From: Sporichthyaceae bacterium
Lineage (GTDB): Bacteria > Actinomycetota > Actinomycetes > JACCYY01
DNA: 6,633 nt
Direction of reading: 5' to 3'
Assembly: GCA_013696235.1 (NCBI GenBank)
Contig: JACCYY010000100.1
Span: 1 to 6,633 of the forward strand
Positions 1 to 6,572 of the stretch are shown here, in pieces (position 1 is the stretch's first letter; each line of letters opens with the position of its first letter). Position numbers and translations under genes: made by a program. The notes under the pieces were generated by a model that ran no database searches, was not told the DNA's origin, and worked only from the letters and a program-made list of their open reading frames with translations.

Positions 1-704
1 CTCGCGTACGGCGCGAACTGGGTCTACGCGCTCGGCTCGGGCAACGCCCCTCTCGCACACCTGTGGTCGCTAGCGGTCGAGGAGCAGTTATACGTCGTCT
101 GGCCCTTCGCCGTGCTGCTGCTGATCAAGTTGCCCGCAGCTCGACGCACGTGGCCGGTCATCGCGCTGGCCGCCGTCTCCGCGACGCTGCCGTTCGTCTA
201 CTACGACGGGGGCCTGGGAACCGACCGGATCTACTTCGGCACCGACACGCGCGCCGTCGGGATGCTCATGGGCGCAGTGGCGGCGTTCGCCTGGCACCGC
301 CGGCGCAGCTCAGGCAGCGCGTCGCCCGCCGCGACCGCCCGCGCGCACCTGGGCTTCGGGCTCGTGCTGGTCTTCCTGCTCGCGGTCGGCAACAGCCCGC
401 TGAAGTTCCTGGCCGGCCCGGCGATCATGGCGGTCGCCGCGATGCAGGTCGTGCCCTACCTCGTCGACCGGCCGGGCAGCTGGCTCGCCCGCTTCCATGC
501 CGCACCGGTGCTCGTGTGGCTCGGCCAGCGCTCCTACGCGGTCTACTTGTGGCACTACCTGTTCGCCACCTGGCTGAACCCGCTGTCCCCGTGGGTCAGC
601 ATCCCGGTCGGCGTGGCGCTCTCGCTGCTGGCGGCGCACCTGTCCTGGCGCTTCGTCGAGGCTCCGGCGCTGCGCTACAGCAAGCGCTTCCGTCCCGACC
701 CGCC
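1..704 (+). CDS. Acyltransferase-3 (OafA/YrhL-like) membrane protein, fragment lacking both natural ends
   Basis: C-terminal part of an integral membrane O-acyltransferase of the acyltransferase-3 family. These proteins transfer acetyl or other acyl groups to sugars of cell-surface polysaccharides, glycolipids or secondary metabolites; the substrate cannot be told here. The frame is open from base 1. It carries the family motif [14 protein letters not shown] (64-105), several hydrophobic segments (about 106-130, 148-204, 253-297, 346-390, 409-465, 505-570, 598-645), the late motif [12 protein letters not shown] (from 523) and the terminal [10 protein letters not shown] (643-672), where such proteins normally end or pass to a short tail. 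The N-terminus lies outside the window and there is no stop codon of its own. After about 704 the frame runs into IF-2 DNA and reads a Pro/Ser/Arg-rich nonsense tail to a TGA at 1041. It contains a TTA leucine codon at 88-90, rare at this GC content. Such genes are not usual neighbours of infB. Confidence 0.85.
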
Positions 705-712
705 GGCGGTGG
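698..712. other. Chimeric junction between the acyltransferase gene and infB
   Basis: Acyltransferase homology in frame 1 holds through the codons for RYSKRFRPD (ending about 699). IF-2-like glycine-rich sequence ([15 protein letters not shown]) is readable in frame 3 from 705 onward. Two unrelated genes are therefore joined mid-gene, out of frame, with no stop, start or intergenic DNA between them. Neither frame has a stop here, so a gene caller will produce a false long protein from GTG 63 to 2705 whose first roughly 214 residues are out-of-frame acyltransferase. The exact breakpoint is blurred by the repeated GC-rich octamer at 701-720. Confidence 0.75.
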
Positions 713-720
713 CGCCGGCG
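701..720. repeat. Perfect G/C-only hairpin at the chimeric junction
   Basis: The octamer CGCCGGCG occurs at 701-708 and again at 713-720, separated by GTGG. The octamer is its own reverse complement, so the two copies are both a direct and an inverted repeat and can form an 8-bp all-G/C stem with a 4-nt loop. It lies on the switch from acyltransferase to IF-2 sequence. Short repeats like this are common in glycine-rich coding DNA, so taken alone it would be unremarkable. Confidence 0.8.
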
Positions 721-2705
721 CAGGCGCCCCCCGCCCGGCCTTCGGTGGGCGTCCAGGTGGTGCCGGACGTGGTCGCGGTGGAACGGCCGGCGCATTCGGC
801 CGTCCCGGCGGTGCACCTCGCCGCGGTCGCAAGTCCAAGAAGCAGCGTCGTCAAGAGTTCGACAACATGGACGCGCCGTCGCTTTCCGGCGTACGCCTGC
901 CGCGTGGCGACGGTCGAGTCGTCCGCCTGCCGCGAGGTGCCTCGCTCACCGATTTCGCCGAGCGCATCGACGCGACCCCGGCGTCACTGGTCTCCGTCCT
1001 GTTCCAGCTCGGTGAGATGGTCACCGCGACGGAGTCGGTGAACGAGGAGACGCTCGCGCTGCTCGGCTCGGAGCTCAACTACACGGTCCAGGTCGTCTCC
1101 CCCGAGGACGAGGATCGCGAGCTGCTCGAGTCGTTCGACCTCGAGTTCGGTGAGGACGAGGGCTCCGCTGAGGACATGGTGGCGCGGCCGCCGGTCGTCA
1201 CGGTCATGGGTCACGTCGACCACGGCAAGACCAAGCTCCTCGACGCGATCCGCTCGACCGACATCGTCGCCGGCGAGGCCGGCGGCATCACGCAGCACAT
1301 CGGCGCCTACCAGGTGCACGCCCGCGCGCAGGACCGCGCGATCACGTTCATCGACACCCCGGGCCACGAGGCGTTCACCGCCATGCGTGCTCGCGGGTCG
1401 CAGGTGACCGACATCGTGATCCTGGTCGTGGCTGCGGACGACGGGGTCAAGCCGCAGACGATCGAGGCGCTCAACCACGCGCAGGCCGCCGGCGTCCCGA
1501 TCGTGGTCGCGGTGAACAAGATCGACAAGGAGGGGGCGGACCCGGAGAAGGTCCGCGGCCAGCTCACCGAGTACGGCCTCGTGGCTGAGGAGTACGGCGG
1601 CGACACGATGTTCGTCGACGTCTCCGCGACCCAGCGGGTCGGTCTCGACGAGTTGCTCGACGCCGTCCTGCTCACTGCCGACGCCGCTCTGGAGCTCACC
1701 GCGAACCCGACCCAGGACGCGCAGGGGGTCGCCATCGAGGCACACCTTGACCGCGGCCGCGGTCCGGTCGCGACGGTTCTCGTCCAGCGCGGCACGCTGC
1801 GCGTCGGTGACTCGATCGTGGCCGGCGAGGCGTTCGGTCGGGTCCGAGCCATGATCGACGAGCACGGCGAGACGATCACCGAGGCCGGCCCGGCCCGTCC
1901 GGTGCTGGTCCTGGGATTCACCTCCGTCCCCGACGCGGGCGACAACATGCTCGTGGTGTCTGAGGACCGGGTGGCCCGTCAGATCGCCGAACGGCGTGAG
2001 TCGCGCGAGCGCAGCGCACTCCAGGCGGCGCGCCGCGGCCGTCGCACGCTCGAGGACTTCATGAAGTCCATGGAGCAGGGCGAGACCCGCGAGCTCATCC
2101 TCGTGATCAAGGGTGACGTGTCCGGCTCGGTCGAGGCTCTCGAGGACGCCCTGGTCAAGCTCGACGTCGGTTCCGACGTGGACCTGCGCGTGATCCACCG
2201 CGGGGTCGGTGCGATCACGGAGAACGACGTGAACCTGGCGAGCGTCGACAACGGCATCGTCATCGGCTTCAACGTCCGGACCCAGGGTCGCGGCGTCGAG
2301 CGGCTGGCCGCCGAGGCCGGTGTCGACATCCGCTACTACACGGTGATCTACCAGGCCATCGACGAGATCGAGGCTGCGCTCAAGGGCATGCTCAAGCCCG
2401 AGTTCGCCGAGGCGCAGCTCGGGTCGGCGGAGGTGCGGGACGTGTTCCGCTCCAGTCGGGCCGGGACGATCGCGGGCTGCATCGTCCGCCAGGGCGAGAT
2501 CCGCCGCAACGCGAGGGCTCGGATCGTCCGAGACGGTGCTGTCGTCGCCGACAACCTCACGATCGACTCGCTGCGTCGTTTCAAGGACGACGCGACATCA
2601 GTCGCCGAAGGGTTCGAGTGCGGCATCAGCTTCAGCTCGTTCAACGACGTCAAGGTCGACGACGTGATCGAGACGTTCGAGATGCGCGAGATCCCGCGCG
2701 CGTAG
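705..2705 (+). CDS. infB: Translation initiation factor IF-2, N-terminally truncated (linker plus conserved core)
   Basis: GTPase that recruits formylmethionyl-tRNA to the 30S subunit and promotes subunit joining. The coordinate 705 is where IF-2-like sequence begins, not a start codon; the same frame stays open upstream through GTG 63 to the window edge, over acyltransferase DNA. Visible parts in order: Gly/Arg-rich linker (705-827); basic [11 protein letters not shown] then a VRLPRG repeat and the N2/G1 domain (about 828-1180); GTP-binding motifs G1 GHVDHGKT (1209-1232), G2 GGITQHIG (1281-1304), G3 DTPGHEAF (1353-1376), G4 NKID (1515-1526), G5 SA (1623-1628); then domain II, the C1 domain and the tRNA-binding C2 domain to TAG 2703-2705. 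About 666 residues remain, against roughly 900-1000 in actinobacterial IF-2. The N-terminal domain and much of the linker are missing, as are the usual upstream nusA and ylxR. The first in-frame ATG in the IF-2 part is at 867; enterobacteria make short IF-2 forms from internal starts, but no such use is shown here. Confidence 0.95.
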   Translation, partial: GGGAGAGAPRPAFGGRPGGAGRGRGGTAGAFGRPGGAPRRGRKSKKQRRQEFDNMDAPSLSGVRLPRGDGRVVRLPRGASLTDFAERIDATPASLVSVLFQLGEMVTATESVNEETLALLGSELNYTVQVVSPEDEDRELLESFDLEFGEDEGSAEDMVARPPVVTVMGHVDHGKTKLLDAIRSTDIVAGEAGGITQHIGAYQVHARAQDRAITFIDTPGHEAFTAMRARGSQVTDIVILVVAADDGVKPQTIEALNHAQAAGVPIVVAVNKIDKEGADPEKVRGQLTEYGLVAEEYGGDTMFVDVSATQRVGLDELLDAVLLTADAALELTANPTQDAQGVAIEAHLDRGRGPVATVLVQRGTLRVGDSIVAGEAFGRVRAMIDEHGETITEAGPARPVLVLGFTSVPDAGDNMLVVSEDRVARQIAERRESRERSALQAARRGRRTLEDFMKSMEQGETRELILVIKGDVSGSVEALEDALVKLDVGSDVDLRVIHRGVGAITENDVNLASVDNGIVIGFNVRTQGRGVERLAAEAGVDIRYYTVIYQAIDEIEAALKGMLKPEFAEAQLGSAEVRDVFRSSRAGTIAGCIVRQGEIRRNARARIVRDGAVVADNLTIDSLRRFKDDATSVAEGFECGISFSSFNDVKVDDVIETFEMREIPRA

Positions 2706-2726
2706 CCACGACCGGACCGGCACGGC

Positions 2727-2820
2727 TGACCCCGGGCCAGACCCGCTCTGGCCGGGGGTGACCCCGTGCCAGTGGGTCTGGTGCAGGGTGGCCCCGTGCC
2801 AGTCCGAGACTGGTGCGACG
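2727..2820. repeat. Three tandem imperfect hairpin repeats after infB
   Basis: Three units start at 2727, 2759 and 2789. Each opens with a 14-mer of the form TGRCCCCGKGCCAG (neighbouring copies match 13 of 14) and contains a dyad built on CCAG...CTGG. Dyad centres are near 2744, 2775 and 2806, exactly 31 nt apart. Unit A pairs 2729-2741 with 2747-2759 (12 bp and one mismatch). Unit B pairs 2761-2772 with 2778-2789 (11 pairs including two G-U, and one mismatch). Unit C pairs 2795-2804 with 2808-2817 (10 pairs including two G-U, 3-nt loop). The loops differ while the arms stay paired. Confidence 0.8.
2729..2759 (+). terminator. infB: Strong stem-loop 24 nt after the infB stop; possible terminator, attenuator or mRNA 3'-end stabiliser
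   Basis: First and most stable of the three hairpin repeats. ACCCC and GGCCAGA pair with TCTGGCC and GGGGT around a single G-G mismatch, with loop 2742-2746. No T-tract follows, which is common for actinobacterial intrinsic terminators but weakens the call. Because the downstream genes have no clear promoter of their own, partial termination or protection of the upstream mRNA is as likely as full termination. Confidence 0.45.
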
Positions 2821-2848
2821 TCACCCACTCGCCAAGACGCGCTGAACT

Positions 2849-2854
2849 GGAGGG
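2849..2854 (+). promoter_or_regulatory. Ribosome binding site that fixes the DUF503 gene start
   Basis: GGAGGG lies 7 nt before the GTG at 2862. This favours 2862 over the in-frame GTG at 2766, which lies inside the second hairpin repeat and would add 32 residues unlike the family. Confidence 0.8.
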
Positions 2855-2861
2855 CTCGCCG

Positions 2862-3158
2862 GTGATCACCGGAACGCTCCGGCTCGACCTGCTGCTCGGC
2901 GACGTGCACTCGCTCAAGGAGAAGCGCTCCGTCGTACGCCCGATCGTCGCGGAGCTCGCCCGCCGCCACGCGGTGTCGGTCGCCGAGACCGGCGCGTTGG
3001 ACCTGCACCGTCGCGCCGAGATCGGTGTGGCCGTGGTGAGCGGCGATCACACGCACTGCCGGGACGTGCTCGACGCGTGCGAGCGGCGGGTTGCCGCCCG
3101 GCCGGAGATCGACCTGCTCGCTGCGCACCGGCGGGTGTACGACAGCAACGACGACTGA
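2862..3158 (+). CDS. ylxP: DUF503 family protein (YlxP-like)
   Basis: Small cytoplasmic protein of 98 residues, the usual DUF503 length. It matches the family along its whole length: the beta-strand start VITGTLRLDLLLGD, the hallmark HSLKEKRSVVRPI (residues 16-28), the central VSVAETGALDLHRRAEIGVAVVS, and the end RRVAARPEIDLL. The Bacillus subtilis homologue YlxP lies in the same place between infB and rbfA. The molecular function is not settled; its constant link with infB and rbfA suggests a role in translation or ribosome assembly. The GTG start is chosen for its ribosome binding site and because homology begins there. It ends with TGA 3156-3158, 12 nt before rbfA, so the two are very probably co-transcribed. 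Confidence 0.93.
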   Translation: MITGTLRLDLLLGDVHSLKEKRSVVRPIVAELARRHAVSVAETGALDLHRRAEIGVAVVSGDHTHCRDVLDACERRVAARPEIDLLAAHRRVYDSNDD

Positions 3159-3170
3159 GAGGAGCCGGAC

Positions 3171-3608
3171 ATGACTGCGCAATCAGGGCGGGCCCGCCAG
3201 ATGGCCGACCGGATCCGGGTGATCGTGGCCGAGTCGCTCGAGCGGCGGATCAAGGATCCGCGGCTCGGCTTCGTCACGATTACCGACTCACGGGTGACCG
3301 GTGACCTGCACGAGGCCACCCTCTTCTACACGGTTCTGGGATCGGACGAGGAACGAGCCGGCACCGCCGCGGCGCTGGAGAGCGCCAAGGGCGTGCTGCG
3401 GTCGGAGGTCGGACGCCTCACCGGTGTGCGGTTCACCCCGACGCTCACCTTCGTCGAGGACGCGATGCCGGAGAACGCGGAGCACATCGAGGACCTCCTG
3501 AAAAGGGCCCGCACGGCCGACGAAGAGGTTGCCGCGGTACGGCAGGGCGCGACGTACGCCGGGGATGCTGACCCGTATCGCACGCCCCCCGACGACGACG
3601 ACGAGTGA
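3171..3608 (+). CDS. rbfA: 30S ribosome-binding factor A
   Basis: RbfA is a single KH-like-domain protein that binds the immature 30S subunit near helix 1/helix 45 of 16S rRNA and assists late maturation and cold adaptation. The 145-residue product shows the family pattern: the N-terminal helix [17 protein letters not shown], then [12 protein letters not shown] (residues 27-38), [16 protein letters not shown], the second helix region with [19 protein letters not shown], and a helix near HIEDLLKRA. The C-terminal tail is acidic, ending in four Asp and a Glu. AGGAG at 3160-3164 sits 6 nt before the ATG. The TGA (3606-3608) is 4 nt from truB. In many actinobacteria a DHH phosphoesterase (nrnA) gene and often a MATE transporter gene separate rbfA from truB; neither is present here. 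Confidence 0.96.
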   Translation: MTAQSGRARQMADRIRVIVAESLERRIKDPRLGFVTITDSRVTGDLHEATLFYTVLGSDEERAGTAAALESAKGVLRSEVGRLTGVRFTPTLTFVEDAMPENAEHIEDLLKRARTADEEVAAVRQGATYAGDADPYRTPPDDDDE

Positions 3609-3612
3609 TCGC

Positions 3613-4563
3613 ATGACGGGCGCGACGCCCCCCGGCGCGCACGCCCCGATCGACGGGTTGCTCGTCGTGGACAAGCCGGCGGGTGTCACGTCGCACGACG
3701 TGGTGGACCGCGTCCGTCGGGTGGCCGGCACCAAGAAGGTCGGCCACGCCGGCACGCTCGACCCGATGGCGACCGGCGTCCTCGTGCTCGGCGTCGGACG
3801 CGCCACCAGGTTGCTCGGTCATCTCGTGCTCACCGGCAAGTGCTACGACGCGACCATCCGGCTCGGCCAGACCACCACGACCGACGACGCCGACGGCGCG
3901 ACCACGTCCAGCACCGATGCATCAGCAGTCCCAGACGACGCGATCGCCCGGGGGGCGGGCGCACTGACCGGCCACCTCGAGCAGGTCCCCTCCTCGGTCT
4001 CGGCGGTGAAGGTCGACGGCCGGCGTGCCTACCAGCGGGTCCGCGCCGGCGAGCAGGTCGTGCTGCCGGCGAGGTCGGTGGAGGTCACCCGCCTCGACGT
4101 CCTCGCAATCAGGCGTCCGGGCGAGGTGGTCGACGTCGACGTCGTCATCGCCTGCTCGTCCGGGACCTACGTCCGCGCGCTCGCCCGCGACCTCGGCGCG
4201 GCGCTCGGGGTCGGCGGGCACCTCACGGCACTGCGCCGGACGGCCGTCGGTCCGTACGGCATCGAGCTCGCCCGCACCCTCGAGGAGCTCGCCGCGGACT
4301 TCCGGGTCATCGGGCTCGGCGATGCGGCGGCTGCGGCGTTCCCGTCGCGGCGGGTCGGCGCCGAGGACGCCCAGGCGATCGCCCACGGCCGCCCGCTGCC
4401 GTTGACCGGCAACGGGTCGAGCGGTCCGGTCGCCGTGCTCGATCAGGACGGCGCGCTGCTCGCCCTCGTCCGCGATGACGAGGAACGGCAGCAGGCCCGT
4501 CCACTGGTCGTGTTCGCGCCGGGTGCCGGTGGACCGGCTCCGACCGGGTCAGCCGGTGGGTAG
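3613..4563 (+). CDS. truB: tRNA pseudouridine(55) synthase
   Basis: TruB converts uridine 55 in the T-loop of tRNAs to pseudouridine. The product has 316 residues. Motif I is DGLLVVDKPAGVTSHDVV (residues 14-31); the catalytic loop KVGHAGTLDPMATGVL (from 42) carries the nucleophilic Asp at residue 50. The active-site tyrosine lies in GKCYDATIRLGQ (Tyr78). SSVSAVKVDGRRAY and SSGTYVRALARDLG (182-195) match later family motifs, the last with the arginine that contacts the catalytic Asp. The region after about residue 250 fits the short C-terminal domain of actinobacterial TruB, followed by a low-complexity Gly/Pro tail. The ATG at 3613 is 4 nt after the rbfA stop and homology starts just after it; its ribosome binding site is weak (only GAG at 3603-3605), so translation is probably coupled to rbfA. 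An in-frame ATG at 3529 lies inside rbfA and is unlikely. Confidence 0.96.
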   Translation: MTGATPPGAHAPIDGLLVVDKPAGVTSHDVVDRVRRVAGTKKVGHAGTLDPMATGVLVLGVGRATRLLGHLVLTGKCYDATIRLGQTTTTDDADGATTSSTDASAVPDDAIARGAGALTGHLEQVPSSVSAVKVDGRRAYQRVRAGEQVVLPARSVEVTRLDVLAIRRPGEVVDVDVVIACSSGTYVRALARDLGAALGVGGHLTALRRTAVGPYGIELARTLEELAADFRVIGLGDAAAAAFPSRRVGAEDAQAIAHGRPLPLTGNGSSGPVAVLDQDGALLALVRDDEERQQARPLVVFAPGAGGPAPTGSAGG

Positions 4564-4573
4564 GGTCACCGCC

Positions 4574-5422
4574 GTGCCGCGCCAGCCACGCCCCGGACGG
4601 TCGGCCCGACTCCAGGGTCGGCTGCTGGGCCGACCGTTGGGCCGGCCGCCGTTCGACGCGGTGGCCGAGCTCTACGACCAGGTTCGTCCGGGGTACCCCG
4701 ATGACGCGCTCGACGCACTGGTCACGCTGGCGGGGCTGCCGCGTCGCGGGCGAGTGCTCGAGATCGGTGCCGGCACTGGCCAGATGACGGTGCCGCTCGC
4801 CGAGCGTGGCTACCACATCACCGCGGTCGAGATCGGCGAGCACCTCGCCGAGCGGCTCCGCCGCAACACGGGGGAGTACGGCGACGTCGAGGTGGTGTGT
4901 GGTCGCTTCGAGGACACCGAGCTCCCGACGCGGTCGTACGACCTGGTGACGGCGGCCATGGCGTTCCACTGGCTGGACCGCCAGGTCGCGTACGACAAGG
5001 CGGCTGCGCTGCTGCGGCCGACCGGCGCGCTCGGGCTGATCTTCAACATCCACGTCGATTCCGACGCCGGCTACTTCGCCGCGTCGGAGGACGTCTACCG
5101 GCGGCATGCTCCGCACATCTGGGGGACCGGGACGTCCGGCTCGTTGGCGAAGCAGGCCGAATGGCGCGGTGAGATCGACGCGACCGGGTTGTTCGGGGAC
5201 GTGCAGATCCGCAGCCATCCGTGGAGCGTCAGCTACTCACGCGACACCTATCTGCAGCTGCTCTCGACCTACTCCGACCACATCCGGCTCGAGCCCGCCG
5301 CCCGTGAGGCGCTGTTCGCAGACCTCGGCGCCCTGATCGACCGGCGCTTCCACGGCACGGTGGACAAGCACCACGACGCGCTCGTGGTGGTCGCACCGGT
5401 CCTTCCCGCCGGGGTGAGCTGA
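4574..5422 (+). CDS. Class I SAM-dependent methyltransferase, substrate unknown
   Basis: Cytosolic methyltransferase with a Rossmann-type fold, 282 residues. After an Arg/Gly/Pro-rich N-terminus with a small repeat (LGRPLGRP, 4625-4648) comes FDAVAELYDQVRPGYP (27-42), typical of a Methyltransf_11/25-like group common in actinobacteria. Motif I is VLEIGAGTGQMT (61-72), with the ribose-binding acidic residue Glu86 in HITAVEIGEHLAERL. FED at 112-114 and YDLVTAAMAFHWLD (122-135) follow. The C-terminal half has no motif I can tie to a substrate. GTG 4574 is chosen because AGGG at 4562-4565 lies 8 nt upstream; GTG 4556, overlapping the truB stop, is an alternative. It lies 10 nt after truB and 3 nt before ribF, so it is part of the operon. 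It is not a standard member of this cluster; rRNA, tRNA, protein or small-molecule methylation are all possible. Confidence 0.88.
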   Translation: MPRQPRPGRSARLQGRLLGRPLGRPPFDAVAELYDQVRPGYPDDALDALVTLAGLPRRGRVLEIGAGTGQMTVPLAERGYHITAVEIGEHLAERLRRNTGEYGDVEVVCGRFEDTELPTRSYDLVTAAMAFHWLDRQVAYDKAAALLRPTGALGLIFNIHVDSDAGYFAASEDVYRRHAPHIWGTGTSGSLAKQAEWRGEIDATGLFGDVQIRSHPWSVSYSRDTYLQLLSTYSDHIRLEPAAREALFADLGALIDRRFHGTVDKHHDALVVVAPVLPAGVS

Positions 5423-5425
5423 CCG

Positions 5426-6415
5426 GTGGAGGTCTGGACCGGGCTCGACGAGGTGCCCGCTGACCGCGGCCGTCATGCGGTCGCAGTTGGCACGTTCGAC
5501 GGTGTCCACCGCGGGCACCGCGTGGTCATCGGCGCCGCGCTCGAGGCCCGGGTCCCGGACAACGGCGGGCGGGGCGTCCGGGCGGCGGTCCTCACGTTCG
5601 ACCCGCACCCGCTGGTCGTGCTCCGGCCCGACGTCGCGCCGCCGGCGATCTCGACGCTGGAGCGGCGGCTCGCGATCCTCGACCGGCTCGGCGTCGACGC
5701 CGTCCTGGTCGTCCCGTTCACCCCCGAGCTGTCCGCGCAGTCGCCCGAGGCCTTCGTCGTCGACCATCTCGTCGGTGGGTTGCGCGCAGCCGCGGTCGCG
5801 GTCGGCAGTGACTTCCGCTTCGGGCGCCAGGCATCCGGCGATGTGTCGCTGCTGCGCAGGCTCGGGCTCGACCACGGGTTCAAGGTGCTCGAGGTGCCGC
5901 TGGTCGGCATCGGGGAGCCGGTCTCCTCCACGCGCGTTCGTGCCGCCATCGCTTCCGGTGACGTCGCGTCCGCCCGGGGCCTCCTGGCGCGCGCGCACTG
6001 CGTCGAGGGCGAGGTGGTGGTCGGCGACCGGCGCGGGCGCGAGCTGGGCTACCCGACCGCGAACCTCGCGGTGCCCGAGCGCATCGCGGTGCCGCCGGAC
6101 GGCGTCTACGCCGGGTGGCTGGTCCGGGCCAGCGGGACGCGGCTGCCGGCCGCGATCTCGGTCGGGACGAACCCGACGTTCGGCCCGCACTCCCGCCGCG
6201 TCGAGGCGTACGTGCTCGACCGCGACGACCTCGAGCTCTACGGCGAACGGGTGTGCGTGGAGTTCGGGTGGTTCCTCCGCGGGCAGGTGGTCTTCCCCGG
6301 CATCGAGCCGCTGCTCGTGCAGATGGCTGCCGACGTCGTCCGCACCCGCGACCTGGTCAGTGGCGAGCTGGCACCCGACGATCCAGGGGATCCGGTCGAC
6401 CGAGCAGAGGGTTGA
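5426..6415 (+). CDS. ribF: Bifunctional riboflavin kinase / FAD synthetase
   Basis: RibF phosphorylates riboflavin to FMN and then adenylylates FMN to FAD. The 329-residue product has the usual bifunctional length. The N-terminal adenylyltransferase domain shows GTFDGVHRGH (22-31), TFDPHP (57-62), VGSDFRFG and SSTRVR (167-172), the nucleotidyltransferase signatures. The C-terminal riboflavin kinase domain begins near residue 185 and contains GRELGYPTANL (GYPTAN at 208-213), DGVYAGW, SVGTNPTFG and the VEAYVLDRDDLELYGERVCVEF stretch, which holds the catalytic glutamate region. GTG 5426 follows the methyltransferase stop by 3 nt, with GGGGTGAG (5411-5418) about 7 nt upstream inside the preceding gene, so translation is coupled. 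ribF between truB and rpsO is the normal actinobacterial arrangement. No FMN riboswitch is seen. Confidence 0.96.
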   Translation: MEVWTGLDEVPADRGRHAVAVGTFDGVHRGHRVVIGAALEARVPDNGGRGVRAAVLTFDPHPLVVLRPDVAPPAISTLERRLAILDRLGVDAVLVVPFTPELSAQSPEAFVVDHLVGGLRAAAVAVGSDFRFGRQASGDVSLLRRLGLDHGFKVLEVPLVGIGEPVSSTRVRAAIASGDVASARGLLARAHCVEGEVVVGDRRGRELGYPTANLAVPERIAVPPDGVYAGWLVRASGTRLPAAISVGTNPTFGPHSRRVEAYVLDRDDLELYGERVCVEFGWFLRGQVVFPGIEPLLVQMAADVVRTRDLVSGELAPDDPGDPVDRAEG

Positions 6416-6425
6416 CCCTCGAGCC

Positions 6426-6443
6426 GGTCGCCCAGGGGCGACC
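6426..6443 (+). terminator. ribF: Candidate intrinsic terminator after ribF
   Basis: GGTCGCC (6426-6432) and GGCGACC (6437-6443) form a perfect 7-bp stem with loop CAGG, starting 11 nt after the ribF stop. There is no T-run after it, as is frequent in actinobacteria. Its position between ribF and an rpsO promoter candidate supports the end of the operon here, though read-through is possible. Confidence 0.55.
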
Positions 6444-6465
6444 CGCCGCGCTCGGTCTTCGGGAC

Positions 6466-6474
6466 TGGTACCCT
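6466..6474 (+). promoter_or_regulatory. rpsO: Candidate extended -10 promoter of rpsO
   Basis: TGG followed by TACCCT (6469-6474) fits the actinobacterial housekeeping TANNNT -10 element with an upstream TGN extension. No good -35 hexamer is visible at the usual distance (about 6446-6451), which an extended -10 can tolerate. Transcription would begin near 6481, giving a leader of roughly 90 nt. It sits after the ribF terminator candidate, as expected for independent rpsO expression. Confidence 0.5.
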
Positions 6475-6513
6475 GGGCGCTGCCGTACTTGCGGCCGCGG
6501 ACTTCCAGAGAGC

Positions 6514-6532
6514 CCGGGTGGACCTGCCCCGG
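6514..6532 (+). other. rpsO: Hairpin in the rpsO leader
   Basis: CCGGG (6514-6518) pairs with CCCGG (6528-6532), giving a 5-bp G/C stem with a 9-nt loop in the predicted rpsO 5' leader. S15 represses its own mRNA through leader structures in several bacterial phyla, with unrelated folds; whether this stem takes part is not shown. Confidence 0.35.
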
Positions 6533-6553
6533 AGCGCCGCGCAGCGATCCCAG

Positions 6554-6570
6554 AAGGAGCGGGTACCCCG
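6554..6570 (+). promoter_or_regulatory. rpsO: rpsO ribosome binding site followed by a spacer hairpin
   Basis: AAGGAG (6554-6559) is a strong ribosome binding site, but it lies 13 nt before the GTG, longer than usual. Of that spacer, 6560-6570 can fold as CGGG/CCCG around the loop TAC. Folding would leave only 2 unpaired nt before the start codon and so alter the effective distance. This could tune translation or form part of an S15 binding site; the pairing is short and could be chance in GC-rich DNA. Confidence 0.5.
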
Positions 6571-6572
6571 TC

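Noticed and set aside
63..704. The long open frame starting at GTG 63 as a genuine N-terminal extension of IF-2
   Set aside because: Over this span frame 1 encodes recognisable acyltransferase motifs, while the frame joined to IF-2 gives an Arg/Ala/Gly-rich sequence without IF-2 N-terminal features. It is open only because stops are rare at this GC content; it is even open back to the window edge.
705..1041. C-terminal tail of the acyltransferase to the TGA at 1041
   Set aside because: This is the wrong frame of infB; frame 3 here is clearly IF-2. The tail is Ser/Arg/Pro-rich with no family likeness.
984..2198. 404-codon open frame on the minus strand opposite infB
   Set aside because: It covers the highly conserved GTPase core of IF-2, and its low-complexity composition is typical of antisense frames in GC-rich genes.
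2766..2861. Upstream GTG start for the DUF503 gene
   Set aside because: The extra 32 residues come from the hairpin repeats and lack family similarity; a good ribosome binding site points to GTG 2862.
2706..2861. CRISPR-like array, suggested by the regular 31-nt period
   Set aside because: The units are contiguous and imperfect, with only short divergent loops rather than unique spacers, and no cas gene is nearby.
4307..5218. Minus-strand open frame across the truB-methyltransferase boundary
   Set aside because: It spans two well-supported + strand genes and has no motif or plausible ribosome binding site that I could see.
6416..6572. FMN riboswitch or small RNA gene between ribF and rpsO
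   Set aside because: The gap lies after ribF rather than before it, and I see no conserved FMN-aptamer stretches; a terminator, promoter and rpsO leader account for it.
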